From NCBI GenBank assembly GCA_964467785.1, contig CAYXVB010000013.1, forward strand, positions 1-36,257: 36,257 nucleotides of DNA, written 5' to 3'. The position numbers and the translations under genes are program-made. This DNA comes from CAYXVB01 sp964467785. GTDB taxonomy: Bacteria > Bdellovibrionota > UBA1018. This document shows positions 7,550 through 15,080 of this stretch, one piece after another; positions within the stretch are counted from its first letter, which is position 1, and each line of letters opens with the position of its first letter. The notes below the pieces were generated by a model. The model saw nothing but the letters and a program-made list of their open reading frames with translations. It was not told where the DNA came from and did no database searches.

Positions 7550-8382
7550 AGATAAAGCTCGCTTTCGTTCGGAAACGTCGTCTCGAGGACTCCGCGGTGA
7601 TAAGCGTTGAGCGCATCGCGCAGCCAGCCTTCGCCCTGCGCGAAGTGACGCACAAAACGGGGCTTAAAAGACGTATTCATTCCGAGCAGGTCCTGCAGGA
7701 CCAGCACTTGGCCATCGCAGTCCGGGCCCGCGCCGATCCCGATCGTCGGAATCCTGACCGCGCGGGTGATCTCTTTGGCCACGGCCGCGGGCACGCACTC
7801 AAGCACGACCGAAAAGCAACCCAGCTGCTCGAGCAGACGCGCCTGATCGACCAGTTCCGCAGCGCTCTTTTCGTCACGACCCTGCACGCGGAAACCTCCA
7901 AGCCCGTGGATCGACTGAGGCGTGAGGCCGATGTGCGCCATGACGGGCACCCCGGAACGGACGATCTCGCGCACCGTCTCCTCATGGCCCCGCACGCCCT
8001 CGAGCTTGACCGCCTGGGCGCCGGCTTTCATCAGGCGATCCACGCACTCGAGCGCGGGTCCGATTCCCTTGCGGAAAGAGAGGAACGGCATGTCGGCGAC
8101 CAGGAACTTGCGCTTGAGGCCGCGGGCGACCGCCGACGTGTGGAACTCCATCATCTCCGTGGTCGCTTGCACGGTCGATGGGTGCCCATGCATGACCATA
8201 GCGACGCTGTCGCCGACGAGGACGCAATCAACATCGGACTGCTCGACCACGCGGGCCATCGTGTAGTCGTAGCAGGTCACCATCGAGATCCTGCGCCCTT
8301 CGGCCTTCATGCGGCCAAAGTCAAAGACATTCATTGCCGGACCGACCGACGCTGGAACCTGGGATTTGCTGTACGTACTCAT
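7546..8382 (-). CDS. panB: 3-methyl-2-oxobutanoate (ketopantoate) hydroxymethyltransferase
   Basis: PanB adds a hydroxymethyl group from 5,10-methylene-THF to alpha-ketoisovalerate, giving ketopantoate. The 278-aa product has the TIM-barrel family signatures: MVTCYDYTMARVVEQSDVD, GDSVAMVMHGH (Mg-binding Asp), AVKLEG, HIGLTPQS, VLECVPA with the catalytic-type Glu, and IGIGAGPDCDGQVLV. It is the second gene of the CoA operon; its ATG overlaps the stop of the upstream DUF2520 gene. Length matches the usual 260-280 aa. Confidence 0.97.
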   Translation of the reverse strand: MSTYSKSQVPASVGPAMNVFDFGRMKAEGRRISMVTCYDYTMARVVEQSDVDCVLVGDSVAMVMHGHPSTVQATTEMMEFHTSAVARGLKRKFLVADMPFLSFRKGIGPALECVDRLMKAGAQAVKLEGVRGHEETVREIVRSGVPVMAHIGLTPQSIHGLGGFRVQGRDEKSAAELVDQARLLEQLGCFSVVLECVPAAVAKEITRAVRIPTIGIGAGPDCDGQVLVLQDLLGMNTSFKPRFVRHFAQGEGWLRDALNAYHRGVLETTFPNESELYL

Positions 8383-9086
8383 TGAAGCACCGCCTTTACG
8401 AAAGATTCGAAAACAATTTGAAACGGATCACCGGCCAACGCCGCCTGATTGCGGGCGAGAGTCTGGAAATCCTTGCGCTGGATGGGGCCTGTCAGCGCCC
8501 GCGCGGGATCTGTTTCGAGATTGCGCGCGATCTGCCGGAGATAAGGGAGCGCAGCCGAGCGCGGGACACCGAGCCTTGTTTCCAGCTCCTTGAACATTTT
8601 TTGCCAGAGCAGGACCGTGAAGTTGCCGCTCATCACGCAAAGGCTGTGGTATAGCGGCTTGAGCTCCGGATCGATCACATGATGCGGATTAGGCAGCTCG
8701 GGAAAAAGCTCCTCGAATCGCGCCCGGCCTCTCTCGGCAATGAACGGAATGGCTTCGTAGGTCGCGAGATCATAAAGCGACTCGCCAAAAGTCATGAGCG
8801 GATGGCAGCCGATTGCCGGTGGCGTTACCAGCGATCCGGAGAAATGCACGAGCTGGCGCCCCTCATAGGCGAGCCAGGGCCGCTGCTCGATAAAAGAAAA
8901 GATCGCGTCGTCGCGGATCAAAAGGAGGATGACGTCACCGGAATGATGATCAAGCGCCTTAAGTCGGAGCGATGACTCGTTTCCTTTTCGTCGAGACCAC
9001 TGGCGGACCGGCAGGTTCCGCTGTGTCAGATAGTGATTAAAGTGGGTGGCCATGCGGCCATCGCCCACGATTAGATACTTCGGCAT
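8379..9086 (-). CDS. Rossmann/DUF2520 protein, candidate ketopantoate reductase (PanG-like)
   Basis: The start at 9086 (MPKYLIVGDGRMATHFN) is chosen over the longer frame because it begins directly at the nucleotide-binding fold and has GGAAGGG about 9 nt upstream. The 235-aa product has an N-terminal GxGxxA dinucleotide motif (GDGRMA) and a C-terminal helical domain starting LYHSLCVMSGNF, the H-x3-V-x3-N pattern of DUF2520, related to the 6-phosphogluconate-dehydrogenase C-terminal fold of PanE and ProC. It is first in an operon holding panB, panC, coaC, coaB and coaX, where ketopantoate reductase is the missing step between PanB and PanC. A non-PanE reductase, PanG, is known from Francisella; whether this is its homologue I infer from context and could not test by alignment. 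The fold is fairly sure, the reaction is inferred. Confidence 0.75.
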   Translation of the reverse strand: MPKYLIVGDGRMATHFNHYLTQRNLPVRQWSRRKGNESSLRLKALDHHSGDVILLLIRDDAIFSFIEQRPWLAYEGRQLVHFSGSLVTPPAIGCHPLMTFGESLYDLATYEAIPFIAERGRARFEELFPELPNPHHVIDPELKPLYHSLCVMSGNFTVLLWQKMFKELETRLGVPRSAALPYLRQIARNLETDPARALTGPIQRKDFQTLARNQAALAGDPFQIVFESFVKAVLQ

Positions 9087-9223
9087 GATTAGGTACCCTT
9101 CCCGCGAGGGATCAGGTCTTGCGCGCAAATTAACGCAGGCGATCTCCCGTTGTCCATTCCCTGAACAGGCCATGCCCAATGTTTTTTCAGGCGATCCGCA
9201 AATTCCTTAAGAGTCAGGATTCT

Positions 9224-9239
9224 GTGTCGGGCCCGACAC
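9224..9239. promoter_or_regulatory. 16-bp perfect palindrome between the CoA operon and the sigma-factor gene
   Basis: GTGTCGGGCCCGACAC is a perfect inverted repeat with no spacer. With no loop it is a poor hairpin but a good dimer-binding site. It lies about 17 bp upstream of the candidate -35 of the sigma-factor gene and 138 bp upstream of the start of the DUF2520-panB operon, so it could serve either direction. No regulator can be named. Confidence 0.45.
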
Positions 9240-9255
9240 TGTGTGAATCCGCATA

Positions 9256-9284
9256 TTGACGCAGCGTGTCGCGTTTGATTCAAT
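9256..9284 (+). promoter_or_regulatory. Candidate promoter of the sigma-factor gene
   Basis: TTGACG (9256-9261) is followed after 17 bp by TTCAAT (9279-9284). The predicted start of transcription falls on or next to the ATG at 9292, which would make a leaderless message and agrees with the lack of a ribosome site before that ATG. The -10 matches only 4 of 6 consensus bases. Confidence 0.4.
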
Positions 9285-9291
9285 TGAATAC

Positions 9292-10119
9292 ATGATCAAG
9301 AACACGCTGACCTCCAAAGAACGTCGTCGGAATGCCAGCAGAACCGCCGCCCCGGGGTTCGCCTCTCGCAAGGCCGAAAAGCGAGTCGAAGGCCTCACCC
9401 GCGCTGAGCTGGTCTTGAAGTACCAGCTCAAGGTCAGGCTGATCGCTTCGAAAATCGCGCAGAATCTCCCCCCTTCGGTGGAAGTGAACGACCTGATCAG
9501 CGTCGGCTACATCGGCCTGATGGACGCGGCCGACAAATTCGATGCGAAGAAAAACGTGAAATTCTCAACCTACGCCGAACACCGCATCCGCGGCGCGATC
9601 ATCGACGAGCTCCGCAAACAAGATTGGATCCCCCATGAGGTGCGCGCCAAGCTCCGAAAGATCGAAAAGGCGGCCAGCGCCCTGGAGCGCGAAAAAGGCG
9701 AACGACCCCGCGAGGAGGAAATCTCCGCCCGCACCAAGATGAGTCAAAAGGAAATCCGCCAGGTCAAGGCCAACGCCGGCGCGCTCTCGCTCGTCAGCAT
9801 GGAACACGTCGACGGTGAGACCATGGATGTCACCGATCCCGAGGCCAAATCTCCCTTCGACAAAGCGGCGAGCGCGGACACCAAGCGTTATCTGGTTGAC
9901 GTGATGAAGGCATCGCTCTCGATCGAAGAGCAGCTCACGCTGACCTGCTATTACTTTCGAGCCCTGAGCCTCAAGCAGGTCGCCGAAGTCCTTGGCGTCA
10001 GCGAGTCCCGCGCCTGCCAACTGCACACCCAGGCGCTCTTCAAGCTCAAGAGAAGGCTTCACGCTTCGGGTGCCGGCAAAAAATCCTCGTCGCTGATCTC
10101 GATGCTCTTGGTCGCCTGA
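9292..10119 (+). CDS. fliA: RNA polymerase sigma factor, FliA/WhiG (sigma-28) family
   Basis: Group-3 sigma factor directing core polymerase to a specialised promoter set, in most Gram-negatives flagellar and motility genes. Region 2 reads DLISVGYIGLMDAADKF, KFSTYAEHRIRGAIIDELR and QDWIPHEVR, the diagnostic run for FliA/WhiG/SigF proteins (consensus DELRxxDWxPRSVR). Region 3 follows (ERPREEEISARTKMSQKEI) and region 4 ends with LKQVAEVLGVSESRACQLH, a helix-turn-helix. The ATG at 9292 gives 275 aa; a TTG at 9256 would add 12 residues but has no ribosome site. No flagellar genes or anti-sigma FlgM lie nearby, so the target regulon is unproven and a developmental or stress role is possible. It is convergent with mltA. 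Confidence 0.83.
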   Translation: MIKNTLTSKERRRNASRTAAPGFASRKAEKRVEGLTRAELVLKYQLKVRLIASKIAQNLPPSVEVNDLISVGYIGLMDAADKFDAKKNVKFSTYAEHRIRGAIIDELRKQDWIPHEVRAKLRKIEKAASALEREKGERPREEEISARTKMSQKEIRQVKANAGALSLVSMEHVDGETMDVTDPEAKSPFDKAASADTKRYLVDVMKASLSIEEQLTLTCYYFRALSLKQVAEVLGVSESRACQLHTQALFKLKRRLHASGAGKKSSSLISMLLVA

Positions 10120-10150
10120 TTCGGACACTGGTCCAATCCAGAGCCGCCCA

Positions 10151-11353
10151 TCAGTTCGCCGGCAATTCCCTGGGAACGAGATAGTAGAGTCGCCCGCGAT
10201 TTCGAACCACGCTCGCGTACAGCTTTGCCTCGTCGCCCCGGCCCCAGAAAAGATCGAGTCTGCCGCCACCTTTGATGGCGCCGCCGATGTCCTGATCGAG
10301 CACGAAGCGACCCGCAACCTCCGTGCGTGCCGGCACCAACGTCTCGGGCCTCGCGCGATCCGGATTTTCAAAGACCGGCTTTTCAAAACTCAAGAACGCG
10401 AGCGCCCCTTTAGGGAACCAGCGAGGATCAGTCGCGATCGTGCGGCCGTCATTGGCCTCGACGCCATGATAGGTGACCGCGCTCTCCTCGCTGACCCGGA
10501 AGAAGACGTAGCTCGGGTTGAGATTGAATACCTTTTGCATCTCCTCGCGCGGGAGCGACTTCACGTACGTCTCGATGGAGTGCATGCTCATCTTCTCGGG
10601 GGGGATCCGATCCTTGAGGAAACGGGAGAGATTTTCGTAAGGCTGCCCGTTTTTGTCGGCGTAATTGAGCCGAAGCTTTTTCCCCCCTTCGAGCTCGACG
10701 ACGCCTGATCCCTGGACTTGCAAATTGAAGGCGTCAAACGGTTCGACCCAACAGATCTCCAGCTTCTTCCCTTTGAGCGCGCTTCGGCCGTCGATCTCCT
10801 CCCGCGAATAATAGGGCAGGACTTTTAAACCCTCGAGGCGACCGCGCAACTTGCGATCCTGGGCATACTTGGAGTCGAAGAGCGAGAGATCGAGCTGCAC
10901 CAAATCGGCGGGCACCTTGTAAAGCGGCTGGCTGAATCGCGCGGTCGGCTTCGTGGATCCCTGAATCCAGGGCTCAAAATAGGAAGTGACGAAAACGTCG
11001 CCCCAACCCTTGTCGCCGTATACTTCGAGAAATTCGAACTCCCGCCGAACCGAGTCGAAGAATTCACTGCGATCCCGTTCCAGCAAGCTGGCAAAACGCC
11101 GCAGTCCCTCCAAATAGCGCCCCTTCGTGATCTTTCTCGCGCCGAATACCAAATCAGCGCCGGCAGGCGACTTCTCAAGGAAAGCGATTTCGCCATTGAC
11201 CGCCTTGAGCAGCCCTTCGAGCGGAAGATCGTCGGAAAGCTCGGGCGCAGTCGTCGGGCGCATCGCCTTGTCGATCGACTGCAGCGGGGTGCGCGTACAG
11301 GCAAACGCGAGGACCAGCGAGAGGGCGACCAGACCGCGACGGATCAGCTTCAT
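10151..11353 (-). CDS. mltA: Membrane-bound lytic murein transglycosylase A
   Basis: MltA cleaves peptidoglycan glycan strands at the MurNAc-GlcNAc bond with formation of 1,6-anhydro-MurNAc. The 400-aa protein begins with a hydrophobic signal ending LVLAFAC; the cysteine could be lipidated, although the -3 residue (Ala, with Phe at -2) is not a textbook lipobox. The MltA barrel domain includes KKLRLNYADKNGQPYENL, then SLPREEMQKVFNLNPSYVFF. The C-terminal 3D domain shows DQDIGGAIKG followed by GRLDLFWGRG, including the catalytic-type Asp. Acts at the inner face of the outer membrane. It is monocistronic, divergent from the ferredoxin-like gene and convergent with the sigma-factor gene, with only 31 bp between stops. 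Confidence 0.93.
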   Translation of the reverse strand: MKLIRRGLVALSLVLAFACTRTPLQSIDKAMRPTTAPELSDDLPLEGLLKAVNGEIAFLEKSPAGADLVFGARKITKGRYLEGLRRFASLLERDRSEFFDSVRREFEFLEVYGDKGWGDVFVTSYFEPWIQGSTKPTARFSQPLYKVPADLVQLDLSLFDSKYAQDRKLRGRLEGLKVLPYYSREEIDGRSALKGKKLEICWVEPFDAFNLQVQGSGVVELEGGKKLRLNYADKNGQPYENLSRFLKDRIPPEKMSMHSIETYVKSLPREEMQKVFNLNPSYVFFRVSEESAVTYHGVEANDGRTIATDPRWFPKGALAFLSFEKPVFENPDRARPETLVPARTEVAGRFVLDQDIGGAIKGGGRLDLFWGRGDEAKLYASVVRNRGRLYYLVPRELPAN

Positions 11354-11412
11354 GTTCAGGATGATGGCATCAGCAGCTGGCGGAATCCAGCCCCCAGGCA
11401 GGAACTCATGAT

Positions 11413-11736
11413 ATGAGCCCAGAGATGACGATTCGATTCAACGACCTGGACAGCGGCCTTTGCGAGACACAGCTCAATCTACTGGCCCACGCCCAGTGCA
11501 TCGAGCTCGACATCGGAAGCCGATGCGGTGGACACGGCATCTGCGGAGGGGATCGAATTCGAATTCCGGCGGACTCGGCGGACGCATTTTCCCCAATCAC
11601 TGAGAAGGAACGCCAGCACCTAACCGCCGAGGAGCTCGACGCCGGCTGGAGACTGGGGTGCCAGTGCTGGCCAAACCGCAGAGATCTTGACGTTTATATT
11701 AACTGCGCCAAAACCAATACAACTATATATATCTAA
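11413..11736 (+). CDS. [2Fe-2S] ferredoxin-like protein lacking the third cysteine ligand
   Basis: The 107-aa product has the plant-type ferredoxin fold pattern: CGGHGIC at 38-44, then PITEKERQHLTAEELDAGW and RLGCQC. In the family the cluster is held by C-x5-C-x2-C plus a distant Cys in RLACQ. Here Cys38, Cys44 and Cys83 align, but the third position is Asp47 (CGGHGICGGD). An extra Cys85 follows Cys83. Either Asp serves as ligand, Cys85 or another Cys (17, 29) substitutes, or no cluster binds. The ATG at 11413 has AGGA about 10 nt upstream; an internal ATG at 11425 is also possible. It stands alone, divergent from mltA, with its own terminator. Electron partners are unknown. Confidence 0.8.
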   Translation: MSPEMTIRFNDLDSGLCETQLNLLAHAQCIELDIGSRCGGHGICGGDRIRIPADSADAFSPITEKERQHLTAEELDAGWRLGCQCWPNRRDLDVYINCAKTNTTIYI

Positions 11737-11753
11737 TTGTATTGAGTTTTTTT
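11715..11753 (+). terminator. Intrinsic terminator of the ferredoxin-like gene
   Basis: CAATACAA (11715-11722) pairs with TTGTATTG (11737-11744) across a 14-nt AT-rich loop, followed by AG and seven T. The 5' arm and loop lie inside the last codons of the gene, so the terminator is built into the coding end. The stem is AT-rich and of moderate strength. Confidence 0.7.
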
Positions 11754-11844
11754 AGCGCATTTTTCACTTTAAACCATTATATTGCTATGCATTAACTTCA
11801 GAAGTAAAAGCGGGAAACCCTTTCAACCTCCCAAGGAGCGTCCC

Positions 11845-12552
11845 ATGAACCGGTCCATGATGAATGCCCTCTCGATCATTGCCACCCTCTCGGCGCAACA
11901 AGCGCTGGCTGCCACTGTCGCCAACGACTGGAAAGCCCAGATCGCTGAAGACCCCCGCCAACTCACCTTGCAGGCGGATATGATCGCGGAAGGCGATATG
12001 ACGGGCGACGGCATCAAGGATATAGCGGCTGTCGCGACCTATCAGAAGAGTGCGAACGACGAGTTGCCCACCCCCGTGCTCTTTGTGTTTCAAGGCACGC
12101 CGAGCGGAAGCTATCTCAAGTCCGTGGAGAGCGAAGGCGCGGTCTGCGCGGGCTGCGGCGGCGTCAATGGCGACACCTTTGTGGGAACCCCGAGCGTGAA
12201 CGCAAAGGGTCAGCTCGTGCTCAACTACTGGGGCGGCAGCGCGGCCCGGTGGAACGTGAACATCAAGTTCCGATACAACGCTCTGACCCGCGAGTTTGAT
12301 GCCATCGGCTACACCGAAGACGTCTACAACTCCGCCAACGACGATGGCCGCGTCGCGTCCTCCGACGTAGCCAGCGAGGATGCCAACCTGATCACCGGAA
12401 AGATGTTCCGCACTTACGGCAGCGGCCGCAAAGTGACTTGCAAAGTCAATCCCAAGTGGCGTGGCCTGACCCTTTCGGGCTTCAACTACGAGCGCAGCTA
12501 CGAAAATTACGGAGAGCTAGCCGCGCGCAACTCCTGCCGGACTGTCAGGTAA
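11845..12552 (+). CDS. Secreted protein of unknown function, 235 aa
   Basis: The frame extends further upstream, but the ATG at 11845 is chosen because AAGGAG lies 7 nt before it and it opens a signal peptide (MNRSMMNALSIIATLSAQQALA, cleavage likely after ALA). The mature part begins with DWKAQIAEDPRQL and soon has EGDMTGDGIKDIAAVATY, a D-x-T-G-D-G-x-x-D calcium-loop pattern like those in FG-GAP/VCBS beta-propeller repeats. A CAGCGG motif and a later Cys pair (KVTCKVN, RNSCRTV) suggest disulfides. Only one such loop is present, so this is not a full propeller. No family recognised. The AT-rich upstream region (11754-11844) could hold a promoter, with a TGCTATGCA extended -10-like element near 11782. 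It is convergent with ggt, 7 bp between stops. Confidence 0.8.
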   Translation: MNRSMMNALSIIATLSAQQALAATVANDWKAQIAEDPRQLTLQADMIAEGDMTGDGIKDIAAVATYQKSANDELPTPVLFVFQGTPSGSYLKSVESEGAVCAGCGGVNGDTFVGTPSVNAKGQLVLNYWGGSAARWNVNIKFRYNALTREFDAIGYTEDVYNSANDDGRVASSDVASEDANLITGKMFRTYGSGRKVTCKVNPKWRGLTLSGFNYERSYENYGELAARNSCRTVR

Positions 12553-12559
12553 ATCCAGA

Positions 12560-14317
12560 TCACTCCGCGGCCGCGAATCCCTCGCCCCGCGGATCGGGGG
12601 CGCCGCTCACGCGGCCATTATCCATCCGTTCGAGTGCGTGAACAGTGCCGAGCTTCTCGTACTCCTCGACCGCGTAACCCAGCTCTTTGAGCCTGTCACG
12701 CACCTCGAGGGGAAACCCGTGCCTCTCCATCCGGACCTGCTTTGGACGCCATTGCTGATGGATTCGCGGAGCGGAGACCGCGTCCATGATGGACATCCCG
12801 TACTCAAAACGGTTGGCGATCGTCTGAAAGGTCGCGGTTATGATGCGGGGGCCGCCGGCGGCTCCGACGACAAGCCGAATCCGCCCGGTCCCAGGATCGC
12901 GGAGAATCGTCGGGGTCATGGAGCTGAGAGGCCTCTTTCCGGCATGGATGGAGTTGGCTTCGCCGCCAACCAGCCCAAAGAGATTGGGTACTCCCGGCTG
13001 GACGCTGAAGTCGTCCATCTGGTTATTCATCACGATGCCAGTGCCCGGTGGAACGAATCCGGAACCGAAGTTGTCGTTCACGGTCAGGGTCATCGCGACG
13101 GCGCCGCCCTCGCCGTCAATCACTGAAAGATGAGTCGTGTGCTGCGGCTCGGGCCGCGCCTCGCCCGCCTTTTCAGGAAGACTCGAGGAACTTTTTCGGA
13201 AGGTCGTCCAACGTCCGTCTAGGTAGGCCGGGTCCAGGAGACCCGCCAGCGGCACGGAATAGAACGCGGGATCGCCGAGATGCTCGGCGCGGTCCGCAAA
13301 CGCAAGCGCCATCGCATGAGCCTCGGCGTGAAGCGCCCCTGTCGAACCCAGGCCATCCTTGAGAAGGCCGGCCTTTCTCGCACGGTCCATGTAGCCAAGA
13401 AGCTGCAGCAGGGCCACTCCGCCAGACGAGGGTGGCGGCATCGTCAGGACTTCCTGGCCATGATACGTCCCCTTGAGGGGCGCGCCCTGTTCGGTGCGGA
13501 AGCCTAGGAGGTCCTTTTCGGTGATGAGTCCGCCTGCGTCCCGGACGCCTTTGGACAGCTTCCGTGCGACCCAGCCGGAATAAAAACCCTTGGTCCCCTG
13601 GGCGGTGATCTCGTCGAGAACTTTGGCTAGCTCCGGTTGCTTGAGCAGCGATCCCACTTCGCAGGGCCGATCCGCGTTGCCGCAACCAAAAATTCGTTTT
13701 GCCTCCGGGTTCATGGCATCCCAACGGTCCAGCGCCGCGCGCTCCGTGTGGGTGCTCATCCTAACCCCGTCGCGCGCCATGCTGATCGGCCTGGAGATCA
13801 GCTCTTTGCGGTTCTTTTTGCCGAAACGCTCCAGCGCAAAAAGCCAGCCCGAGACGTTGCCGGGCACGCCGGAGGCGAGCGCGCCATTTCGCGAAAGCTT
13901 GGTGTCGGCCTTGCCTTCCTTGACAAACATGTCGCGGGAGGCGCCCTCCGGCGCAAGCTCGCGGAAGTTCAGCGCCGTGCAATCTTGCGCGCGCCCCTGC
14001 TTCGGAGCCGGGCAGTAAACCATGAAACCGCCGCCTCCCAGCGCCGCGTAGTGCGGGCGCGTGACCGCCATCGCAAACGAAGTAGCCACAGCCGCATCGA
14101 CGGCATTGCCTCCCTTGCGCAGGATCTCAGCGCCCCACTCAGCCGCCGACTGATCGTCCGCCACGACCATGCCCCGCATGCCGCCGCGGGGCATCTTGAC
14201 GGACTCGCCATACGGCACGTCCATCGGGCCAGTGGCATGAAGAGAAGCCGGGAGCAGTCCGCAAAACAATGACAACCCGGAAAGGCCGACCATCAAAAAG
14301 GCGCGGTTGAGATTCAT
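12560..14317 (-). CDS. ggt: Gamma-glutamyltransferase (gamma-glutamyltranspeptidase)
   Basis: Periplasmic Ntn-hydrolase that cleaves or transfers the gamma-glutamyl group of glutathione and related compounds. The start at 14317 (MNLNRAFLMVGLSG) is preferred to the upstream GTG at 14353 since it opens a signal peptide ending SLHA at about 28. In the 585-aa precursor the large-subunit part holds GGNAVDAAVA and ALGGGGFMVY; autocleavage should occur just before Thr394 in QHTTHLSVID, giving the N-terminal nucleophile of the small subunit. NNQMDDFS and KRPLSSMTPT, which shape the substrate site, are present. Length is close to the E. coli enzyme (580 aa). No partner genes nearby. Confidence 0.96.
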   Translation of the reverse strand: MNLNRAFLMVGLSGLSLFCGLLPASLHATGPMDVPYGESVKMPRGGMRGMVVADDQSAAEWGAEILRKGGNAVDAAVATSFAMAVTRPHYAALGGGGFMVYCPAPKQGRAQDCTALNFRELAPEGASRDMFVKEGKADTKLSRNGALASGVPGNVSGWLFALERFGKKNRKELISRPISMARDGVRMSTHTERAALDRWDAMNPEAKRIFGCGNADRPCEVGSLLKQPELAKVLDEITAQGTKGFYSGWVARKLSKGVRDAGGLITEKDLLGFRTEQGAPLKGTYHGQEVLTMPPPSSGGVALLQLLGYMDRARKAGLLKDGLGSTGALHAEAHAMALAFADRAEHLGDPAFYSVPLAGLLDPAYLDGRWTTFRKSSSSLPEKAGEARPEPQHTTHLSVIDGEGGAVAMTLTVNDNFGSGFVPPGTGIVMNNQMDDFSVQPGVPNLFGLVGGEANSIHAGKRPLSSMTPTILRDPGTGRIRLVVGAAGGPRIITATFQTIANRFEYGMSIMDAVSAPRIHQQWRPKQVRMERHGFPLEVRDRLKELGYAVEEYEKLGTVHALERMDNGRVSGAPDPRGEGFAAAE

Positions 14318-14390
14318 CGGCCGAGTATTCCACGACGGCGATCGGCTTGCCACTCTGAGACAGCAGGAATCAGCGATGCCGGGGCAAACG

Positions 14391-14420
14391 ACGAAAGCCC
14401 GCGTCCGAAGCGACGCAGGC
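14391..14420 (-). terminator. Intrinsic terminator of the PilZ gene
   Basis: On the minus strand GCCTGCGTC pairs with GACGCGGGC (9 bp with one G-U) over a 6-nt loop GCTTCG, followed by TTTCGTCGTTT. It lies about 30 bp after the PilZ stop codon and before ggt on the same strand, so ggt is probably transcribed separately. Confidence 0.65.
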
Positions 14421-14449
14421 GATCTCTAAATTTCTTTAAGCGTGCTGGC

Positions 14450-14890
14450 TCAGGCCGCGGTCGGCTCGAAGCGCTGATTCAATTCGCTCAGAATTCTCCG
14501 CTCCTCCGGCTCGAGGCAGATGAACCGGAGAGCGAAGCCTTCAGGGTGAGTGGCGGTCCGGCTCGCGGCTCGCACTACTTCGGCATTGACGTGGACGACA
14601 TGGAACTGATCGATCATCAGCCGCACCATGCAACGGGTACCGATCTTGATGTTTTGACGACAACGGTACTCGTCGTTGCTCCAGTCCACCTTTTCGAGGG
14701 AAATGAAAGCTCCGGTCGCCGAGATGTCATGCGTCTCCGCGCGAAATTCGCCTCCAAGGACCGGACGGACGACCGCCCGGATATGGAACGTCTTTCGGGG
14801 AGAAGTTCGGAGCCAGGATAATCGATAGAGCGCATCGCGAATGTGATTTCGCACCCTTTGCCAGTTCCAGGACCGTTTATCCGACTTCAT
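14450..14890 (-). CDS. PilZ domain protein, probable c-di-GMP effector
   Basis: The 146-aa cytosolic protein consists of a basic N-terminal stretch (about 1-35) and one PilZ domain. Both nucleotide-binding motifs are intact: RAVVR (RxxxR) at about 39-43 and DISATG ([D/N]xSxxG) about 15 residues later, so c-di-GMP binding is expected. The rest of the barrel reads as GAFISLEKV, GTRCMVRLMI and EGFALRFICL. PilZ proteins relay c-di-GMP to motility, secretion or polysaccharide systems; no partner is adjacent. The ATG has GGGAAGG some 5 nt upstream, and a good promoter lies 30-60 bp before it. A single-gene unit with its own promoter and terminator. Confidence 0.88.
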   Translation of the reverse strand: MKSDKRSWNWQRVRNHIRDALYRLSWLRTSPRKTFHIRAVVRPVLGGEFRAETHDISATGAFISLEKVDWSNDEYRCRQNIKIGTRCMVRLMIDQFHVVHVNAEVVRAASRTATHPEGFALRFICLEPEERRILSELNQRFEPTAA

Positions 14891-14923
14891 ACATCCTTCC
14901 CGTCTTTTAATGACTCTAAAGAT

Positions 14924-14952
14924 ATCTTAATTGTTAAGACGCTAGTTGTCAA
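14924..14952 (-). promoter_or_regulatory. Sigma-70-type promoter of the PilZ gene, with inverted repeat over the -10
   Basis: Read on the minus strand: a consensus -35 TTGACA (14947-14952), 17-bp spacer, and -10 TAAGAT (14924-14929), predicting a start near 14917 and a leader of about 27 nt. An inverted repeat TCTTAATTGTTAAGA (14925-14939) overlaps the -10 and half of the spacer and is a candidate operator. From there to the argR stop (15080) the sequence is AT-rich with no further feature seen. Confidence 0.65.
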
Positions 14953-15080
14953 GCCGCGGCACGGAAAAATAAAGCCAAAACGAGTCGGTAACCATTCGGA
15001 ATGTAGCGACTTTTTAGAAAAATCAGCTAATTAGATTTAATTAACCCACGTCCGAGGAGGTCAAAGCAATTTTTCTCAAA

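Noticed and set aside
9089..9283. 64-codon minus-strand frame upstream of the DUF2520 gene.
   Set aside because: It runs through the palindrome and the divergent promoter, has no ribosome site, and its N-terminal half is rich in Arg, His and Cys like a shadow frame.
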